Shown: in pieces, positions 23,856 through 34,004 of the stretch | Numbering within the stretch: position 1 is the stretch's first letter | Layout of the letters: each line of letters opens with the position of its first letter | NCBI GenBank assembly: GCA_039654915.1 | Contig: CM077599.1 | Location: 12,340,501-12,404,500 of the forward strand | Reading direction: 5' to 3' | Origin: Aquilaria yunnanensis | Lineage: Eukaryota > Streptophyta > Magnoliopsida > Malvales > Thymelaeaceae | Length of the DNA: 64,000 nt | The notes under the pieces: model-generated | Databases searched by the model: none | Told to the model about the DNA's origin: nothing | Seen by the model: only the letters and a program-made list of their open reading frames with translations | Translations under genes and position numbers: made by a program

Positions 23856-25081
23856 ATGGAAGACAAAAAGAGAGAGGCAGATCAGATGGAAGAAGAAGCT
23901 AACGAAGCTCGAGCTGATGTTGATGTCTGGAAATACGTGTTGGGCTTCACTGACATGGCCGTGGTCAAATGCGCGATCGAGCTGGGCATCGCAGACGCCA
24001 TCGGCCACCGCGGCAGCCCCGTCACCCTTGCAGAGCTCGCCGCTTCTCTCAGCTGCGACCCAGCACGCCTCCACCGAATCATGCGTTACCTTACGCACCA
24101 GAGAATATTCCGGTCCGAACCCACCAGCAGCGGCGCTATAGCCTACGCACAGACGCCGTTGTCGCGCCGTCTGATGCGATCAGCACCGAACAGCATGGCG
24201 GCGTTTATTCTCTTCGAGAGCAGCCCCGTTATGCTGGCTCCGTGGCAGAAGCTCAGCGCCCGGGTGCTCACAAATGGGGAGTCCTTCTCCCCGTTCGTGG
24301 CAGCGCATGGAGATGACGTATGGGAGCACGCAGAGGCACATCCAGAGCACGGTAGGCTTCTGGATGAGGCGATGGCTTGCAACGCAAGGGTCGCAGTGCA
24401 GGCGGTGGTGGAACGGTGTCCGGAGTTGTTTGAAGGAATAGGGAAGTTGGTTGATGTTGGTGCGGGGAACGGAACGGCTTTGAGGATACTGGTGAAGGCA
24501 TTTCCGTGGATAAGAGGCATCAACTTCGATCTTCCTCATGTCGTGGAGGCTGCTCCCAGGTGTGAGGGGATCGAGAATTTCGGAGGAGACATGTTTGAAT
24601 CCATTCCGAAGGCCGACGCCGCTTTCTTCATGGTAATACCAATTAGTAGCTAGCTAGCTACCTATAATTATAAAGGAATCCAATCTCTGGGGTTTTCAGT
24701 AATTGATTAATAACCACTTTCTTCCAGACGCTACGCGCTCCTAACATTCTGTTTTCTCGAACAACTGCTTAATTGTAGCATGTTCTGCATGATTGGGACG
24801 ATGAAGAGTGTATCAGAATCCTGAGAAATTGCAGAGTAGCGATTCCGGAGGAGAAAGGGAAGGTGATAATGGTGGAAAATGTGATTGGAGATGATGAGAA
24901 GGGCGATGACGGGCTGGAATTTGTGAGACTGATGCTGGACATGGTGATGATGGCTCACACCAACCGAGGGAAGGAAAGGACTTTGAAGGAATGGTCTCTG
25001 CTTCTTCAACAGGCAGGATTCACTCGCTTCCATGTCGAATCCGCCGGCGTAGTTCAGTCAGTCATCGTCGCTTATCCCTAA
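23856..25081 (+). CDS. COMT-type small-molecule O-methyltransferase
   Basis: Two exons, 23856-24632 and 24779-25081, give 359 residues. An N-terminal dimerisation domain (about residues 20-110, with LHRIMRYLTHQRIF) precedes a class I SAM-dependent methyltransferase fold. LVDVGAGNG at 198-206 is the SAM loop, and FDLPHV (224-229) and GGDMFESIP (243-251) are further family motifs. LHDWDDEE follows, with His263 as the likely catalytic base. The C-terminus is AGFTRFHV...VIVAYP. The family transfers methyl from SAM to hydroxyls of phenolics, flavonoids, alkaloids or N-acetylserotonin in the cytosol. The substrate cannot be told from sequence. The exon junction reads FM-HVLHDW, one residue shorter than the FM-xx-VLHDW usual in this family. 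No frameshift is seen. It looks functional; confidence in the family is high and in the substrate nil. Confidence 0.93.
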
Positions 25082-25588
25082 CATGCATTTCCAAAAACAA
25101 CTTCTTCTTCTTCTTCTTCTGGGATTGGATGCTCTGGTCTGGTGTGTCCTTAATTAATTTATTGTCGATTCAGATTGGATTTTCCTGCATGTTTGATAGT
25201 TGTGTCTGTTATCCAAATGATCCTTCTACTTGTCCGACTTTGGCGCAAATTCGTGTTCGGATTTTATTTTGTTTGCTAATATTTTCCATTACCAATCGAA
25301 TTATGATTTTATGATATAGATGTCCTTCCTCTTATACTCCCTCCTCCCACCCAAGTTATTTGTTCAACAAAGATACAGCAAATGGAATCTTTTAATTGTT
25401 AATTAAAAAGAGTGTTGGACCAATCTTACCCTTTATTTAAATCAATGGCACAAGTAGCAGCTGGCTCACTGCTCACAGTTCTCAGGTTCATCAGTGAGCT
25501 ATATTCTACATCACATGGACCGGCACTGGCACAGTAGCAGCCACTAAGCTCAGTGCAATCATTATTGCTTTTATATACTCTCGCTTTA

Positions 25589-25716
25589 CCAAATTCTCTA
25601 CTGGATTTTAGTTTTTTTAACTTAAATTATATTTGAATTTATTTATATTATTATTTAATAATTTTTTAAAAAATATATATTTAAATAAAAATAATGAAAT
25701 AGAATTGAGAATTTGG
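25589..25716. mobile_element. AT-rich MITE (same family as 11712-11891)
   Basis: The left end CCAAATTCTCTACTGGATTT (25589) is the imperfect inverse of the right end (reverse complement CCAAATTCTCAATTCTATTT). The interior AATTTATTTATATTATTATT and TTAAAAAATATAT are shared with 11745-11785. TIRs of about 25 bp and a 128-bp non-coding body fit a MITE. The target duplication is not clear. Confidence 0.6.
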
Positions 25717-26191
25717 GACGAAGGTTTATATATATATATATATTATTAACGAGATTCGTTTAAGAGATTTTGATTGGAACATATCTAATAGCTTCAACAT
25801 ATTTTAATTTTTACACACAAGAGATGACTCTCTATATTTTGGTTTAATGTTTGTCACCAACAAGCAAAATGAATGCAACAATTTTTACTTAAAAATCTTT
25901 TGTTAACAAGTATGGATTGTGACCATCAAGCCACAATGGCTTAATATTTCCATTTTATACAAAGTTCAATCTAAAAGGGCAAAAAAATGGCAAGCCAAAG
26001 AAAAAAAAAAAAACGAAATGCACATTGAGTTTAACTCAATGATAAACATGCGTATACTCTAACATGAAAATAAGAGGCTCAAGCTTTCATACATGAATGG
26101 AGAAATTTGTTAAGGTGTAGCATCCAAGATCCACTGGAAAATGTAATCTTGAACCAAAACCAAATAGGAGCCCACTATATTGACCAAAGAC

Positions 26192-28382
26192 TATAGATGA
26201 CCAATTGGCTGGATTGACTAGGATTAACCCGGAACTGGCCCAAGTCAAACGCAGCTTAATTTGGTTAGACTCAAGCTCAGCCTAGCACGGATAAAATTTG
26301 AGAGAATATGGACCACATTTGGGCCTAGTGGAGGATTGGAGCTTAAATAGAACAGGCCTGACCCAGATTCAAATTGGACATGGAATTGAGCCAAGTTGGA
26401 CATTGGCTGGTTACCGTTGGTTGATCCAAAATTTAAAAAAAAAAAAAAAAGGATTGATTACACCCCCAATGACTCCAAAATTTAAAAAATGATCATTGAC
26501 TTTTTTACCTCTTCCAATAGCTATAAACGACTAGTTTTGGAGGGGTTTTTAGGAAAATCAAATTTTAAACCAAAATTTTGACTCCCTTATAAATGGGGAG
26601 TGCCACTTTCACATGTCCTCACACCAAGCGCTCTTCTTCATCTACAACATTCTCTTGTTCTCTTTACTAGCTCTCATCCATTTTTCTTACTCTCCTGCTA
26701 ATATTTTTTAATTTTCTCCTAATCTCCTTTTTATTTACAATTTTTTTTTTCTGTCATTCATGGCTTCACGAGAGGAAAACACCGACAAGGGTGCCACAAG
26801 CTTCTTATCCCGAATCAGTGTTGAGTTATTTTTTTGAGTTCACTTGTTCCGTGAAGCTGAGGATTCCATATCCAAGAGGAGCTAATGATAATACCAATAT
26901 CAACCTGACAAATTATGACTTGGGCATTGACGATCAATTCTCCAATGATTTTTATGAAGATCTTGATTCAATAAGGCTGATCAGAACAACAAAATGATTT
27001 TTTATGAAGATTTTCATGGCTGATGAATCAATATTGCAAATAGGTTTAGCATACTTAATTGCAATGCATTTGAATTCCTTGTAAGGCTAATCAAGGATCA
27101 TTTTGTTGCTAAGGTATTTTTACGAAATAATAAACTTTTTTCCAAGGTCTATGATCCAACTATGCATCAAGTTTTTTTATATTTTATAAATATCATTTAT
27201 ATTTTCAACCAATATAAGGATGATAAATTTTTAAAAGACATTGTTAAAGCAATATAAAAGAAATGACTTGACTATTTTCAAGATATCCTGTTCATATATC
27301 TAATTGGATGTGCATTAGACCTGAATGTCAAAATTACGGGTTACCTTCAATTGCTTAAAGCATATTACCATATATATTCATGACAGAATCAAGTATTTAC
27401 ACTTGCTATTTTTCCTGAAGCTGACTACAATTTGAGAGAATTATACAAACTCAACTATGAGTGTCACTCTGATAAAGTTAGGGCCTCTAAGCCAACACTG
27501 GTCCAATATTCCACGTCATCTTCATCATCACGATTCAACACATCTTGAAATGACTAGGACCTGCAGACCTGAGATTGGCTAAATGGATGATTACCTCCTA
27601 ACATCATTTGAGAATAATGAGGATACATTCTAGAATGGTAGAAGAACATGAGAGGAAATTTATTTCAGTTTTTTCCATTATGGCACAAGAGATTTTGGCA
27701 GTACCGATCTCGACCATCTTCTCGAAGACAGCTTTTAGTGCAGGGGAAAGAAAAGTCATCTTAGAGAAATGGGCAAAGCTCACACTTGAGGCCATAAAGG
27801 TTTACATGTGCAACTAAGATTGGGTATTTGCTGCTTTCAAAAAGCAAGACCATAAGAGTTTGAATGATGAGGTCTTATCCAATGAAGAGGCACATGAGTA
27901 GTCTTAATTTTTTAATTTTGGTTTTTAGATTGTATTCAATCCGATTATATTGTGAAGCACAAATAATAGGTTTTACATTTCGGTTATTTTCTGGAACGTT
28001 TTGTCATTTTCAAGTATAAGGCATGTTTCAGTTATTATAAGTACAATTTGGTTTTTTCATTAATAAAATTTACATAGGTGGTGAGTGTAAGGCACATTTC
28101 AGTTGTTATAAGTGCTGTTTGGCTTTTTCATTAATAAAATTTATATTGGTGGTGGTATTTTCTTCACATAAACACATATTTATTTAAATTACACTTAAAT
28201 CATGATTCAAACCATTTTTTCCCTATTTTTTAAAACCGAAAAACCTAGCCCAGCTTGGACCATCCCAAGCTCAGCCTAAGTCGGGCCTGGCCTAACGCAC
28301 TTATGAGGGAATTGTGCCTAGGCCTATTTCTCTGACCCAAGCCCAACCAGGCCTGTCCAAGTCAGCCCACCAGCCATCTCTA
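26192..28382 (+). mobile_element. Decayed hAT transposon, internally deleted
   Basis: The ends TATAGATGACCAATTGG (26192) and, inverted, TAGAGATGGCTGGTGGGC (28382) form degenerate TIRs flanked by near-identical 8-bp duplications, CCAAAGAC and ACCAAGAC. The inside retains a leader, ATG and N-terminus very like those of the hAT at 44835-47815, and the conserved hAT C-terminal dimerisation domain near 27630-27830. The central transposase core is largely missing or scrambled. Subterminal DNA is rich in GGCCCA-type motifs, as in many plant hAT elements. Confidence 0.8.
26760..27830 (+). pseudogene. hAT transposase pseudogene
   Basis: A start-like MASREEN at 26760 is broken within about 30 codons. 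At 27608-27817 an open segment reads FSIMAQEILAVPISTIFSKT then AFSAGERK, which is the hAT C-terminal dimerisation domain (usual form: DILAVPISTVASESAFSxGGR). It stops before the DW that normally follows VCTKDW-like endings. The segments between have stops and lack the catalytic core, so the gene cannot make a working transposase. The intact family protein cuts and pastes hAT DNA with 8-bp target duplications. Confidence 0.8.
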
Positions 28383-28491
28383 ACCAAGACAATGGATCTA
28401 CTGTCAATGTGATACTTGTGCTTGAAAAGAAAAATAGAAAAAAAAAAACAACATATTGGCCTCATGGTTCAAGCTTACCCCCTAATATGAG

Positions 28492-29581
28492 TATAGGTGA
28501 AAGTTCGGGTTGTAAAGTCGGGTTCGGGTTGAAACCTAATTTTTATAGCCTGTCCCTAACCCGAATGAGTTTAACCCTAACCCGATCCTATTCTAACCAT
28601 GACCCGAACCGACCCTAACCCAATTAGGGTCAGATTAAGGTCGGGTTGACCTTATTTTTTTGAAAAATCTAACATTGAATGACTCGTGCATCTTCGGTCA
28701 ACACACTGGTGATGACTGGGAGGAGAACATAACAATGAGGTAAGATGGAGATTGACTGTGAGGACGAGGAGAGGGCCGCATGGTAAAGCACAGAGAGCCA
28801 AATTGCGATGTGAGGCATTGAGTGGCGGCGGGAGGCATCGAGCTATTGCTAGGAAGCATCAATTGGCTCCTAAGAAGCATCACACTACTGCTCTTACGCC
28901 GCCCCGTCTTCAGCATCATCGACATAGAATGCGTCGGGAGGAGATGTGCTATCATCCACATATATGCGCGATGGACATGGAGATGCGGCCGGAGGAGATG
29001 CCTAGATTCGATTTTAATCAGTAGCCTAGAAAGCGAAGAACACTTTCCTCCAAGCAGATCTTGGGTGCCTTGGAGTAACGGAGTCGGCTACTAATGGCAG
29101 AAGGCTCATGGACGAAGGATCAAGGAGTGATGATAGAACGAGGTAGGTCGAAGGTCAATGAATTGGCAATAACAAGGGAAGGACGAGGACGATTGGACGA
29201 GGTCGACAGCGAGTTCGAAAAAATTGGGAATAGCTGTATAGGAATGAAGGCAAGCAGCAAGCCACTAGGGTTAAGAATTAAGAATTAGGTTCGGATTCAG
29301 TTATTGGGCTTAGAAATTAGCTTGTTGGGTTAGACTCACATATAATATAATGTTGGGGTGGTGAGAGGGGCTGAGCTTATTATATCATATAGGGTTGGGT
29401 TGGGTCGGGTTTTTTCGGGTTAACCCGATCCAAACTGAAATTTTCAATTTCAAAATAGGGTCGGGTTGGGTCGAGCTAACCCCGATTTTATGTTTTCCTA
29501 TCTTACAACCCAAACTGAACCCAAAAATTAGAATCAGGTTAGGGTTCGAGTTCGGGTTTAGGGTCAGAACTTACACCCCTA
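28492..29581. mobile_element. Non-autonomous hAT-like element with perfect 8-bp target duplication
   Basis: AATATGAG is repeated exactly at 28484-28491 and 29582-29589. The 5' end TATAGGTGAAAGTTCGGG matches the inverted 3' end TAGGGGTGTAAGTTCTGA at most positions. Subterminal regions are dense in GGGTTCGGGTT and CCCTAACCCGA motifs in both orientations. The 1,090-bp body has a more GC-rich interior (28690-29280) with no recognisable protein. hAT is inferred from the 8-bp duplication and TAGGGGTG-type TIR. Confidence 0.85.
28807..28889. repeat. Degenerate 20-21-bp tandem repeat inside the hAT-like element
   Basis: Four successive units begin GAGGCATTGAG, GAGGCATCGAG, GAAGCATCAATT and GAAGCATCACAC, at a spacing of about 20-21 bases. 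It lies in the GC-rich interior of the 28492-29581 element. I see no coding meaning. Confidence 0.5.
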
Positions 29582-30477
29582 AATATGAGAAGCTTGCCTG
29601 GTTAGGATGTGCTTTTGTGGATCAAATCGATAGCAGAAGTTGATCTAGCTTAATAGAGGTGTTGCATGGCCAAAGCCAAACTAGCCCAATTTGGGGCCTA
29701 GGTTGTGTCAAATTTGGGCACAATAGGCTGAATTCGGCCAGCCTAAAAGTTCAACCCAACTTTTATGTGGGTCAAATATGCTCCACATAAAAAAGCTCAT
29801 TAGCACTGACTGGCCCACCAGTTTGAAAAATAAAACCCTTTTTTAATACATAAATACATATTTATAAATATAACAAGCACAAGTTGTATTGTCTAGTGAA
29901 ATTTTTTTTATTTTTGCCGAAATAATTAAAAAAAATTATAATAGTACTATTTATTTTATTTTTGGAATTTCTGAATTTTATTTACCTTGGGTCAAATTCG
30001 GCTCAGCTTGGTATTCGACCTGCCACCTGTCCTGTGTCAAGCCCGGTACAGGCTCATCCCGCCTTGGGTCAAGCAGGACAAACATGGGCCTTTCCTGCCT
30101 CATCCCCTGACCGGTCCAAATCAACCGACGACCCAGCTCAATGCCTCGCAAGACCCAGGTAGAGCCGAAGTAGATTCTACATCACACGGCCCAGTACTGT
30201 GGCAGCCACTGAGCAGATTGCGGTCTTTACCCAAACCCACTACGCACCTTATCGCTGACTCTGGCTCCCCACGTTCTCTGGGAATACCTGGTTAGTGCTC
30301 TGCTCGGTCACTGCGAGAATCTCATCTTTTTCCTCATCCTTCAATTCGATAACACTCCTCCTTTTCCCATTTTCCACCAACATTCGATTGAAGAAACCTT
30401 AAACACCCCCCGAAACGTGCTCAGAAAACGCGAGGCAGAGTAGAGAGCTTTTATCCGACCAAAGATAGGGCGCGGTC

Positions 30478-31771
30478 ATGGTGTTTTCATCTGTCTTGTT
30501 TTCTTCTCCGACCCTCTGCCGACCTAACCATCCGGGGACCTTTCGGCTCCCAGTTCGCTGCCTCTCTGTGTCTGTTTCAACCGAATGGAGACCGGCCCAG
30601 TTCGATTTGAAGACTTATTGGACGACTCTCATCGGCGAGATCAACCAGAAGCTCGACGAAGCCATCCCGGTGAACTACCCCGAACGGATCTATGAGGCGA
30701 TGAGATATTCCGTTCTGGCCAAGGGTGCGAAGAGGGCACCTCCGGTCATGTGCATCGCTTCCTGCGAGCTCTTCGGCGGCGACCGCCTCGCAGCTTTCCC
30801 CACTGCTTGCGCCCTAGAAATGGTAGCCTCCTCTCACCCTCTCTCGCCGCCCGCTCCCTAGTGTAGAATGTAGATCAGGACACTGCCAGCGTGACCGAAG
30901 AGTATTTGTTTGCAGAATAACCCCACTTCGAATTGCTCACAAAGGATACAAATTACAGATAGTTAGAAATGTCCATGGAATCTGTGAAATGTTTTGAGGG
31001 TTTAAATTGAGTTTTTGTTTCACCCAATTTTCTGATTTCTGCTTGTGTCTGTGCGCCTTGGAGCACTATCTGTCACTGCATCTGCTGATACAGTTATGAC
31101 CCTTTGCTCAGGTCCATGCAGCTTCACTGATTCACGATGACCTTCCTTGTATGGATGATGACCTAACTCGCAGAGGGCAACCATCAAACCACACAGTTCA
31201 TGGAGTTGACATGGCAATCCTTGCTGGTGATGCCCTTTTCCCCCTTGGCTTCCACCACATTGTCACTCACACACCTGCTGGACTGGTCCCCGAGTCCCGC
31301 CTTCTGCGTGTGATTGCTGAGATTGCTAGGACCGTCGGATCCACTGGCATGGCCGCTGGGCAGTTCTTAGACCTCAAGGGCGGACCCAATTCTGTTGACT
31401 TTATTCAGGAGAAGAAGTTCGGGGAAATGAGCGAGTGCTCTGCTGTGTGTGGAGGGCTATTAGCTGGTGCTGAGGATGATGAGATAGATGGACTGAGGAG
31501 ATATGGCAGGGCAGTTGGAGTATTGTATCAAGTGATCAATGATGTCTCTGAAGCAAACTTATTTGGGGGTGAAGAGGGTGATAAAGACATAAAGAGGAGC
31601 AAGAGTTATGTAAGTGTTTACGGAATTGAGAAGGCAATGGAAGTTGCTGAAGAGCTTCGGGCCGCAGCTAGAAAGGAACTGGACGGTCTCAGGAAATATG
31701 GTGAAAGCGTGGTGCCACTCTATAGCTTTGTGGATTATGCTGTTGAGAGAGGCTTCACCCTTGGCGATTGA
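30478..31771 (+). CDS. GGR: Geranylgeranyl diphosphate synthase small subunit, type II (GGR-like)
   Basis: Two exons, 30478-30822 and 31112-31771, give 334 residues. A Ser/Pro-rich N-terminus of about 35 residues looks like a plastid transit peptide. The prenyltransferase fold carries the first aspartate motif DDLPCMD (124-130). It has both CxxxC motifs that typify small subunits, CIASC (92-96) and CSAVC (224-228, inside KKFGEMSECSAVCGG). The second aspartate motif, DDxxD in active synthases, is changed to NDVSE (258-262), followed by a diverged insert-like ANLFGGEEGDKD. Family knowledge: SSU-II proteins have little activity alone but bind plastid GGPPS large subunits through CxxxC motifs and raise or redirect output toward GPP or GGPP for chlorophyll, carotenoid, gibberellin or monoterpene supply. 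The start is the first ATG ahead of the transit peptide. An active homodimeric GGPPS is less likely given the lost motif. Confidence 0.93.
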
Positions 31772-33550
31772 AGTTAATTTTGCTTCCTTCTGAATTGGAC
31801 CCTTGCTACCGATGGGGCATTTTTTCTCTTCATCTAAACTTCGAGAGCATGTACCAAGCATGAAATGCCTGCAGCAAAGAACTGACATGTTCTGATGGAA
31901 TGACTCGGACAATTTCTAATTTCTGGGCTACAATGATTTTCTTTTCTTGTTCTTATGACCCGATGAAAATTTCTAATTGCCTGCCAATGATTTATTTGGC
32001 GGAGGAAGCGTTTGCGGCTGTACTTCACCGGAACAAGAAAATGGCACGTTTAGAATACTACACTTTCTTACATACTGTGCGTCTTTGTTCGTTTTGTTTG
32101 CCCTCTCTATACTTTATAACTCTATTTTATTCACACAGTCCGACAACTTTCTGAAATATTAATTCAAACTATCAGATAATTATGTTTCAAGAATTTTAAA
32201 ACTTTTATTATTTTTTTTACCAATATTTACAAAACAAACTATGCATTTATAAGGGAAAAAATATATTTATAAAGAAAAAAATTGATAATTTAAAATATTT
32301 ATTAATTATAAAAAATATATCATAAAGTTTGAAATAATTTAATAGTGATTATTATACAGTTTAAATTAGAATTTTAAATGTTGTTGACAAACAATGTAAG
32401 AGTAACAAAAATAAAAATGTAGGTTTTTAAAAATAAAGGAGAACAAATTGTAAGTTGGATCAAATTATAGGCATTTTAATATGCTCTTTCGATTAGGAAC
32501 TGTATTGGAATAGAACAAGTAAAAGGGGGATTTCTTAGATCCACTCAGTTGAACATACACCAGAACTAATAGGTTTAGACAATCGTAACGTAAGAGCCAA
32601 TTAGGCTGGGATTACGCGGCATTTAGTCCATGCAGTTGTCACTCCAAATCTCCCCCATCTTTTGTATTATTTACGTAAAGTGCCATTTGACCAACCGCCA
32701 TGCCCACAAGCGGACATCCTTCTTCACACCATCCCTTGCCAACAGCTCCCCGACCCTCTAACAACTCCCGCCCTCCATAATTTCCAATCTGTTGGTGAAT
32801 CGACCATGATGGTGCGAGGCGTGTGTAAATCAACAATGACGACAGTGTGATGATGACGGTGACGATTCACGTAAATAATGCAAAAATGAGGATATTTAGA
32901 CTGACAGATGCATGGTTAATTGGGTCTCACAAATACAAAGGGCCAACTTAATGCTACTTAATCCTAGCCGAATTGGCAATTAGAATCGTACAGAAGAATT
33001 CGAACATTGGACAATCACAACTCTGAATTGGGCACTATCTCATGGCTTTTTTTTTATCTATCTACTATTCAACATCACATTAGAAGAAATGTCAAATCTA
33101 GGATTACAATAGTACAGTTCTAAAATTCTTTCGTGCGAATTTGATATTTGATCATAGATTATTATTGGCAGCTCTTGCACTGCTTGTTTGCAGCCTAAGA
33201 TTTTAACCACTACAGAGTATTCAATCCAAAGTTATGATTGTGCGATCCTATGATTCTATTATCTGATCCTCTGTTGTTATTGTCTGAATCTATTAATTTT
33301 AATGTATGTCCACCGGGGTAGACACTATACTATCTCAAATAATAGAGCTATTATACAAGGCCGCAAATATGCAGCAAATTCCATCCAATCTATTAGACCC
33401 GAGGAAATGACAGCAAAGCTGCTTGAAGTCTAATTCCAATTCAACAAACTGGATCCACCATCCATAATCCAGCAACGTCCAGTCATAAGTTTAAAAAGCA
33501 TCAAAGGATGAGAACATGGCAATCGATACAAGAAATAAATAGAAGGCCCA
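31772..33550. other. Intergenic region between GGR-like and prefoldin genes
   Basis: It holds the 3' flanks of both convergent genes, an AT-rich stretch at about 32160-32420 with distant likeness to the repeat at 830-1075 (inverted), and a MITE-like inverted-repeat element at 32627-32915. A fragment at 33230-33255 (GATTGTGCGATCCTATGATT) resembles the 3' subterminal part of the hAT element at 21490-22526. No gene is supported. Confidence 0.5.
32627..32915. mobile_element. MITE-like element with about 52-bp inverted repeats
   Basis: The left arm (32627-32680) runs TCCATGCAGTTGTCACTCCA then TTTTGTATTATTTACGTAAA. The inverted right arm (32864-32915) runs CCATGCATCTGTCAGTCTAA then TTTTGCATTATTTACGTGAA, with clear base-by-base similarity. 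The 289-bp body is non-coding. Neighbouring bases do not show a clear target duplication, so the superfamily is open. Confidence 0.7.
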
Positions 33551-33997
33551 TTACTGACTTGAACCCGCAGGACCTACAAGAACTCCTTGAGCCGAGCCTT
33601 CTTTTTTACCACTTTCGTCTTTCACATCACTCTCAGATTTTCGTATCCTGATTTTGTATTTAGATTCAAATTCCGCAATTTCCTTTTTCTTTTTCTCAAG
33701 CGCTTCATTAAGCCTTGCAATTACCTCCTCAAGCCCTTCTTTGTTGCGCTGCACAGCAGGAAGGACTTCTTTGATGGTTCTCTCCACAAGCACACCACCA
33801 ATCATACGGTAGCACCTTCTTGCTGGATCAAGTGGCTGAATCGCATTAATGACCAGAGAATGCTCACTCACTTCCATCTCCAGCTCTGTGATCTTTGAGT
33901 ATATCTGATTTAGTTCAGATCTCATACTAGCATACATATTTGCAACCATTTGTTCATTTACTTGCTCTTTAGGATCACTTTCAGCTTTGCTTGCCAT
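33551..33997 (-). CDS. PFD2: Prefoldin subunit 2
   Basis: A single coding exon for 148 residues, about the usual plant length. It shows the beta-type prefoldin pattern: an N-terminal helix (about residues 12-50, NEQMVANMYASMRSELNQIY), two strands around CYRMIGGVLVERTIKEVLP (62-80) and a C-terminal helix rich in Lys and Glu (about 82-120), together forming the coiled-coil tentacle. A charged, flexible tail ends GVLVGPAGSSQ. Role: one of six subunits of the jellyfish-shaped prefoldin hexamer that captures nascent actin and tubulin and passes them to the CCT chaperonin in the cytosol; plant prefoldin also has nuclear, DELLA-linked roles. A leader exon seems to lie upstream (see the separate entry). 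The gene is convergent with the GGR-like gene. No defect is seen. Confidence 0.95.
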   Translation of the reverse strand: MASKAESDPKEQVNEQMVANMYASMRSELNQIYSKITELEMEVSEHSLVINAIQPLDPARRCYRMIGGVLVERTIKEVLPAVQRNKEGLEEVIARLNEALEKKKKEIAEFESKYKIRIRKSESDVKDESGKKEGSAQGVLVGPAGSSQ

Positions 33998-34004
33998 GAC
34001 GCTC

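Larger units (their letters stand above)
25082..30477. other. Intergenic region dominated by hAT-derived sequences
   Basis: It contains a short CTT microsatellite (about 25100-25120) just after the O-methyltransferase stop, an AT-rich MITE (25589-25716), a decayed hAT transposon (26192-28382), a non-autonomous hAT-like element (28492-29581), and sequence at 29650-30170 rich in GGCCCA/GGGTC-type motifs resembling hAT subterminal DNA. The last roughly 150 bp are the promoter and leader of the GGR-like gene. No intact gene is seen. Confidence 0.6.

Noticed and set aside
26025..26115. Possible SINE head (TTAACTCAATGATAAACATG ... AGAGGCTCAAGCTTTC)
   Set aside because: The spacing is suggestive, but box matches are poor and no A-tail or duplication was found.
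29650..30170. Possible further hAT copy beginning TAGAGGTGTTGCATGG at 29653
   Set aside because: The start and the GGCCCA/GGGTC-rich sequence fit hAT subterminal DNA, but no matching inverted end or 8-bp duplication could be located.
32639..32836. Minus-strand frame of 65 codons ending MALYVNNTKDGGDLE
   Set aside because: It lies inside the inverted-repeat element 32627-32915 and shows no domain; coincidental.
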